A stretch of 49,651 nt of DNA from assembly GCF_018678075.1 (NCBI RefSeq), contig NZ_JAHHIR010000047.1, positions 1-49,651 of the forward strand. Direction: 5' to 3'. Of this stretch, positions 43,125 through 49,651 are shown one piece after another. How positions within the stretch are numbered: the stretch's first letter is position 1; each line of letters opens with the position of its first letter. The translations under genes and the position numbers were made by a program. The notes beneath the pieces were generated by a model. The model made no database searches. It saw nothing but the letters and a program-made list of their open reading frames with translations, and had not been told where the DNA came from. This stretch comes from Epibacterium ulvae (lineage in GTDB: Bacteria; Pseudomonadota; Alphaproteobacteria; Rhodobacterales; Rhodobacteraceae).

Positions 43125-43589
43125 ATGGATAGCAATCAAATCACTCTGATCCAGGACAGCTTTGCCAAAGTGGTGCCCATCAAAGACGCGGCCGCTGAGA
43201 TCTTTTACAACGATCTGTTTGAAACCGCGCCCGAGGTGAAGCCCTATTTCGCCAATACCGACATGAGCGAACAAGGCTCGAAACTGATGGCGACGTTGGG
43301 CGTTGTGGTGAACGGTCTGCGCGACCTCGACAAGATCGTGCCGGTTGCCCAGAAGCTGGCGATTGGCCACGTGGGTTACGGCGTAAAGGCCGAGGATTAT
43401 GACAAGGTTGGCGGCTCCTTGCTGCGCACCCTGGAAAAAGGTCTGGGTGAGGCCTGGACGCCCGAGGTCGCTGAGGCCTGGACCACAGCCTACACCACAT
43501 TGGCCGGTGTCATGAAAGACGCAGCCTATCCACCGGTCGCCATGGCAGCTGGTGGCGGCAAAAAGCCATTTTGGAAATTCTGGGCCTGA
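43125..43589 (+). CDS. Single-domain globin
   Basis: 154 residues, a bacterial haemoglobin of Vitreoscilla/flavohaemoglobin-globin type without the reductase domain. Proximal His is in LAIGHVGYGVKAEDY; the distal pocket Phe/Gln region is in FETAPEVKPYF. Strong AGGAGG ribosome-binding site. Such globins bind oxygen or detoxify NO when a reductase is available. Its place as last gene of a flavoprotein/cytochrome operon suggests the flavoprotein may reduce it (inference). A terminator follows. Confidence 0.93.
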   Translation: MDSNQITLIQDSFAKVVPIKDAAAEIFYNDLFETAPEVKPYFANTDMSEQGSKLMATLGVVVNGLRDLDKIVPVAQKLAIGHVGYGVKAEDYDKVGGSLLRTLEKGLGEAWTPEVAEAWTTAYTTLAGVMKDAAYPPVAMAAGGGKKPFWKFWA

Positions 43590-43617
43590 TCTGCTGACGG
43601 TGACAGCAGGCTCGGAT

Positions 43618-43656
43618 AGGGCGGTGCGTCAGGGGGATGCACCGCCCTTATTTTGT
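43618..43656 (+). terminator. Intrinsic terminator of the redox operon
   Basis: AGGGCGGTGC (43618-43627) pairs perfectly with GCACCGCCCT (43639-43648) around an 11-nt loop, followed by a T-rich tail (TTATTTTGTT). It lies 29 nt after the globin stop and marks the operon end. Confidence 0.88.
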
Positions 43657-43840
43657 TCAGAGATGCCGCGTAAGTTTACGTATTTATTGCAAGTCTTCTG
43701 GAAAAACCCGGTATTTTCGTAAAACTGATAGGACACGAGCTACGACCGGTGGTACACGGTCAACGCGAGCAGAACAGCTCGGTTCGATGGTAGATTTGCG
43801 ACTTCATACTCGGGGTGTGCAATGGGGGAGACCGGACAAA

Positions 43841-44317
43841 ATGATAGATATTCGCTTGGCTGATCCAGTCGCGCCGGAATTGCAGGACCTGTTGGCAGCG
43901 CATGTACGCTATTCCGCCGAAAACAGCCCGGAAGAGTGCAACCATACGCTTGATCCACACGCCATGCGGGACAAAGGGCTACAGTTCTGGGTGGCCTTTC
44001 ACGAGGAACGCGCGGTGGGCTGTGGTGCGCTTTCGGTGCTGGCTGATGGCTCGGCCGAGGTGAAATCGGTGCATGTGCTGCAGGACATGCGCGGGCGCGG
44101 TTTGGCGCGTCAGATCATGATCCATCTGGCAGAAGAGGCGATGGCAGCAGGCCACATGTCACTGTTGCTGGAGACGGGATCATCGCAATGCCCCGGCTAT
44201 GACGCGGCGCGCGGGCTCTATGAATCGCTTGGCTATCAATATTGCGAACCGTTTGGCGACTATAGCGCCGACCCAAGCAGCACCTTTATGTGCCTGCCAT
44301 TGCGCAAAGCGGCGTAA
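43841..44317 (+). CDS. GNAT-family N-acetyltransferase
   Basis: 158 residues from the ATG at 43841. The acetyl-CoA loop is SVHVLQDMRGRGLARQIMIHLA and the C-terminal DAARGLYESLGYQYC is typical. N-terminal IRLADPVAPELQDLL and the PGYDAARGLYESLG context suggest an amino-acid or small-molecule acetyltransferase; the acceptor is unknown. The frame is open from 43637, but the extra N-terminus lacks similarity. Convergent with katG with a shared hairpin. Confidence 0.88.
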   Translation: MIDIRLADPVAPELQDLLAAHVRYSAENSPEECNHTLDPHAMRDKGLQFWVAFHEERAVGCGALSVLADGSAEVKSVHVLQDMRGRGLARQIMIHLAEEAMAAGHMSLLLETGSSQCPGYDAARGLYESLGYQYCEPFGDYSADPSSTFMCLPLRKAA

Positions 44318-44343
44318 ATCTCGGCGCGACAGACCGAAACGAA

Positions 44344-44372
44344 AAAAGGCGGCCCATAGGGAGCCGCCTTTT
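44344..44372. terminator. Bidirectional terminator between GNAT and katG
   Basis: AAAAGGCGGC (44344-44353) and GCCGCCTTTT (44363-44372) form a perfect 10-bp stem with a 9-nt loop. A on the left and T on the right give a U-tract in either direction, ideal for the convergent genes. Confidence 0.88.
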
Positions 44373-44391
44373 GTGTGTTTTATCGGTCCGA

Positions 44392-46696
<2,305 letters not shown>

Positions 46697-47605
46697 ATGA
46701 TGAACATTACCCTACGCCAGTTGAAGTATTTCGAAGCCCTTGCCCAACAGGGTCACTTTGGCCGTGCGGCTGATGCCGCGAATGTGTCCCAGCCCGCTCT
46801 TTCAGTTCAGATCAAAGAGTTAGAGGCCAATTTGGGCATGTCGCTGTTTGAACGCACCGCGCGGTCCGTGCAGCTCACCAGCTTTGGAGAAGAATTCCGC
46901 ACCCGTGCCCAAGAGATCCTGCGCGCGGTGGATGAGTTGGGAGATCTGGCGCGGGCTGCGAAACAGGGGCTGGCCGGGCGCTTGCGTCTGGGTGTGATTC
47001 CCACCGTGGCCCCTTATTTGCTGCCCCAGGTGGTGACCGGATTGGGCGCGCGCTATCCGCAGCTTGAGTTCCGTATCCGCGAGACCCAGACCCAACACCT
47101 GACCCGCGCGATCAAAGATTGTCAGTTGGACACTGCGATCATGGCGCTGCCCGTAGGAGAGACAGGGTTTGTCGAACACCCGCTGTTTGATGAGGATTTC
47201 GTTCTGGTGCGCCCTGTCTCGGACGCCAAAAACCCGGTGCCCAGCCAGGAGAGCCTGCGCGAAATGCAGCTGTTGCTGCTGGAAGAGGGGCATTGCTTTC
47301 GCGATCAGGCGCTCAGCTTTTGCGAACTGCGTCCGAGCCAGTCGCGCGAGGTGATGGATGGGTCTTCCTTGTCGACGTTGGTGCAGATGGTGAACGCAGG
47401 CCTGGGTGTGACACTATTGCCAGAAATGGCGGTGCCGGTGGAAACCCGTTCTGCCGATGTCTCCATCGCGCGTTTCGTCAGCCTACGCCCCAGCCGTAAA
47501 ATCGGAATGGTCTGGCGCAGGACCAATCCGATGGGCGACAAATTGGCCGGGCTGGCGGCGGATATTGCCGATATTCTGGACTGCGTAAAGCCAGACGGCC
47601 GGTAA
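46697..47605 (+). CDS. oxyR: Peroxide-sensing LysR-type regulator OxyR
   Basis: 302 residues. N-terminal LysR winged helix-turn-helix (QLKYFEALAQQGHFGRAAD, SQPALSVQIKELE) and a C-terminal sensing domain with the redox cysteines Cys200 and Cys209 in EEGHCFRDQALSFCE, matching the C199/C208 pair of E. coli OxyR. Peroxide-driven disulfide formation activates it. It should regulate katG next door. ATG at 46697 with AGGA 7 nt upstream; the next codon but one is also ATG-compatible. Confidence 0.95.
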   Translation: MMNITLRQLKYFEALAQQGHFGRAADAANVSQPALSVQIKELEANLGMSLFERTARSVQLTSFGEEFRTRAQEILRAVDELGDLARAAKQGLAGRLRLGVIPTVAPYLLPQVVTGLGARYPQLEFRIRETQTQHLTRAIKDCQLDTAIMALPVGETGFVEHPLFDEDFVLVRPVSDAKNPVPSQESLREMQLLLLEEGHCFRDQALSFCELRPSQSREVMDGSSLSTLVQMVNAGLGVTLLPEMAVPVETRSADVSIARFVSLRPSRKIGMVWRRTNPMGDKLAGLAADIADILDCVKPDGR

Positions 47606-47680
47606 CGCTGCCTGATTGCTGGAGCTGCTCTGGCGCCGCGCGATCTGGGACCCCGACGCCAGAACCGTTTCAAAACGAGG

Positions 47681-48907
47681 TCAGTGCAGACGGTGCGTCT
47701 GTGTCGGGCCCTGTTTGGCGATCGCTGCCTGTGGAAGAGGCGCGGGCTCTTCCTTGGCGGCAGTTGGGGCCCATGTATCAGCCACCCAGGACGATTTGGC
47801 TGCCGGCGGTTGTTCGTCATGAACATGCACGCTCAGCCGTGAAGCGTCATGCTGCGCAGTGATCGTCCATTGCTCGCCAGGCGTGACCACACAGGGACGC
47901 TCCAACATAAAGGCCGACCGACCCCAATGGCCGCCGGAATGAATTTCATTGTCGACCTTGATGCCGTCGGCCAAATCCATCTCGAAACTGACAAACACCG
48001 CATGCAGTGTTCCGGTTGTCGTACAAGTGAGCTGCTCAACCGTATGCGCGGGGTTTATGTTTGGATTGGTGAAGTCAAAGTCGAACAGATCTTGGGTCGG
48101 GCCGAGGGGCTGCATGCCACAGGCCGTCAGATCATTCGGCGTCACTTGTGCAATATTCGCCAGCCGGTGAAAGGATTTCAAATCAAAGCCTTCGGCCTGT
48201 TCCGGGTGCCAGATTTCCAGCAATTTGTCGCTTTGGACCAGCTGCGCCATCAGCGTGCCGCGTTCCGGGATCGCACGGGCATCAGGCTTGGCCAGAGCCT
48301 TCATCGCATGGGTCAGCGTCGCAAGCGCGCCTTCGCCGAGCAGCATGGCATCGACGATTTCCGACACCACAAGATCAGCCGCCTCCGGGATATCAACGCC
48401 CACAACGATGTCATGCGACCACTTTGAAATGACGGTGATGCGATCGCTCAATCCATTGTCGGCAATCACCTGTTTGGCGGCCTCAGCGATCAAAGGTTGG
48501 CACTCGCAGGTATAGACATGTTTGGCCCCAGCGCGTGCGGCCAGCATGGCGGTCAGACCCGCGCCGCAACCAATGTCCAAAACAATGTCGCCAGGCTGCA
48601 CCTTGGCCTCGATCGCGCGCGCATAGGCGGTGTTGCGCGCGGTATCGGCCAACATCGGAAAGTGCCACCGCGGGACAAAGGTTTGATAGAGGCGTTCGCG
48701 AAAAATCTGCGCCTGATGGTTGGTCGGGTCAAGCGCAAGCGCCTCTGACAAAAGCTCACCCGTGCGCAATCCGCCGTCCGTCAACGGCGCGGCTTCTGCA
48801 AGGGCGACGAGCTTTTGTGCCTTTTGTTTATCTGATTCCGCCTGTTCGTCAAACGTGGGGAGGGCGGAGATCTTGGCTGCGTCCTTAGGGGAATGTTCTT
48901 CGAACAA
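47681..48907 (-). CDS. PRMT7-like class I methyltransferase
   Basis: 408 residues. SAM-binding motif I is VLDIGCGAGLTAMLAARAGA at about residues 108-127. VVSEIVDAMLLGEGALATLTHA has the double-Glu loop of protein arginine methyltransferases, closest in form to PRMT7. The N-terminal 80 residues are helical, TPR-like (GELLSEALALDPTNHQAQIF). The C-terminal half is the beta-barrel-like dimer region with a Pro-rich end. Start is TTG at 48907, supported by GAGGAAG 7 nt upstream. Targets in bacteria are unknown. Confidence 0.85.
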   Translation of the reverse strand: MFEEHSPKDAAKISALPTFDEQAESDKQKAQKLVALAEAAPLTDGGLRTGELLSEALALDPTNHQAQIFRERLYQTFVPRWHFPMLADTARNTAYARAIEAKVQPGDIVLDIGCGAGLTAMLAARAGAKHVYTCECQPLIAEAAKQVIADNGLSDRITVISKWSHDIVVGVDIPEAADLVVSEIVDAMLLGEGALATLTHAMKALAKPDARAIPERGTLMAQLVQSDKLLEIWHPEQAEGFDLKSFHRLANIAQVTPNDLTACGMQPLGPTQDLFDFDFTNPNINPAHTVEQLTCTTTGTLHAVFVSFEMDLADGIKVDNEIHSGGHWGRSAFMLERPCVVTPGEQWTITAQHDASRLSVHVHDEQPPAAKSSWVADTWAPTAAKEEPAPLPQAAIAKQGPTQTHRLH

Positions 48908-49156
48908 TTCGGATCTTCCTCATTTTAAGAAAATACATTTAAGGCGCATATTGCGGATCCCCTTCTAAGAAACGGTAAAGCTTGGTCCAGAAACATTGAC
49001 AGAGGTGGTCGCGGAAATTCGGTCAATTGTTAAGGTGGATCGCATGACGAAAGAAGCGATCCGAAATTAAGAAACGACAGAACCATTCACCCGAGATTAG
49101 GTGTTTGATCCCATAATTTGATGGTGCGATCTGTTTTTGGAATCGAAGGAAGCATT

Positions 49157-49651
49157 GTGGGACAAGTGCTTCACGGGCGTGCCACGCACTGTTGCCCGGC
49201 AGGCGATTTGCACCGCAAATCTGCCGGGAGGGCACGCACGCGGTCAGAGCAGCAATACAGCGATCGCAAGCTTTGATCGCGGCGCTGAGCACGGAACCCG
49301 GGATCACCCCGAAGACGGTTGCCAAGTGGCGAAAGCGCGAGACCGTTGAGGATCGCAAAACAGGCCCGAAAGAGCCGCGCTCAACCACTCTCAGCCAAGC
49401 CGAGGAGGCAATGATCGTCGCATTTCGGCGGCATAGGCTGCTGCCGTTGGATGATTGCCTCTATACGCTCCGGCCCTCGATCCCGCATCTGACGCGGTCA
49501 GCGCTGCGTCGGTGTCTTCAGCGGCATAGCATCTCGCGCTTGCCGGATGTCGAGGGCGACAAGCCTAAGCGGCAGCAGTTCAAGCGCTACCCGATCGGAT
49601 TTTTCATATCGATATTGCCGAGGTGCAGACTGCGGAGGGTAAGCTGTATCT
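49157..49651 (+). pseudogene. IS481-family transposase, disrupted and cut by the window end
   Basis: Starts GTG at 49157 (GQVLHGRAT), then a hairpin insertion at about 49187-49233 shifts the frame. Coding resumes THAVRAAIQRSQALIAAL, through a helix-turn-helix (ITPKTVAKWRKRET), KEPRSTTLSQAEEAMIVAFRR and LPLDDCLYTLRPSIPHLTRSALRR. After YPIGFF (near 49604) one T is missing from a T-run, and the protein continues in another frame as HIDIAEVQTAEGKLYL, containing the first catalytic Asp. The rest lies outside. Two frame breaks make this copy inactive unless the T-run is an assembly error. Confidence 0.88.
49187..49233. repeat. Hairpin-bearing insertion in the IS481 transposase
   Basis: About 47 extra bases split the N-terminus of the transposase. 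CCCGGCAG-gc-GATTTGC (49195-49211) folds against GCAAATC-TGCCGGG (49215-49228) around a 3-nt loop with small bulges. The insertion is flanked by ACGCAC on both sides (49184-49189 and 49234-49239), which looks like a 6-bp target duplication. Boundaries are inferred from the family protein. Confidence 0.5.

Overview
The window looks like the chromosome of an alphaproteobacterium of the Rhodobacteraceae (Roseobacter group). The evidence is the high-GC coding sequence, a class I lysyl-tRNA synthetase, an NDUFS4-like complex I accessory subunit, a TRAP transporter, DUF1203 and beta-helix proteins of roseobacter type, and the style of the insertion sequences. This assignment is inferred from protein resemblance; no database was searched. 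No rRNA, tRNA or CRISPR array was seen.

Layout. 1-810 is mobile-element debris: an IS91-type transposase C-terminus followed by a broken IS5-family transposase with its right terminal repeat. 981-7505 holds housekeeping genes (ettA, nadD, dacB) plus an AT-rich HNH-like gene, a DUF1203 gene and a MarR-GNAT fusion regulator with two tandem palindromic operators. 7617-14905 is a self-contained uptake and catabolism locus: a gamma-glutamyltransferase-like amidohydrolase, a polysaccharide-deacetylase-like hydrolase, a DctPQM TRAP transporter, a TauE/SafE permease and an FCD-type GntR regulator. At least four TTGTATACAA-like sites lie at its promoters. 14859-31300 is mixed: a TerB-like gene, lysS, a large beta-helix protein, several small oxidoreductases, an AT-rich lipoprotein gene, uvrB, the complex I subunit, a Tat-exported dioxygenase-like protein with a ferric-reductase-like membrane partner, and a MYG1-type protein.

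29924-38189 is a complete Nit1C-type cluster, the nitrilase cluster linked in the literature to cyanide and nitrile assimilation and the nitrogen-starvation response. It comprises an MSMEG_0572-family protein, nitrilase, unusual radical SAM protein, GNAT, AIR-synthase-like protein, MSMEG_0570-family protein, flavin oxidoreductase and an LnmK-like hotdog protein. The genes are translationally coupled. A divergent MocR-type regulator faces them across an intergenic region with repeated ATTGTATG half-sites.

38482-43589 is the most unusual part: an apparent five-gene operon for a transmembrane redox chain. It encodes a NirB-like FAD/BFD flavoprotein fused to a b-heme-like membrane domain, a cytochrome c with eleven haem motifs, a DUF3365 haem protein, a small cytochrome c and a cytoplasmic globin. 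Its substrate is unknown; reactive nitrogen chemistry is a reasonable guess.

43841-49651 has a GNAT, katG divergent from oxyR, a PRMT7-like methyltransferase and a broken IS481-family element that runs off the window. Both the IS5 and IS481 remnants are interrupted by a short hairpin-bearing insertion.
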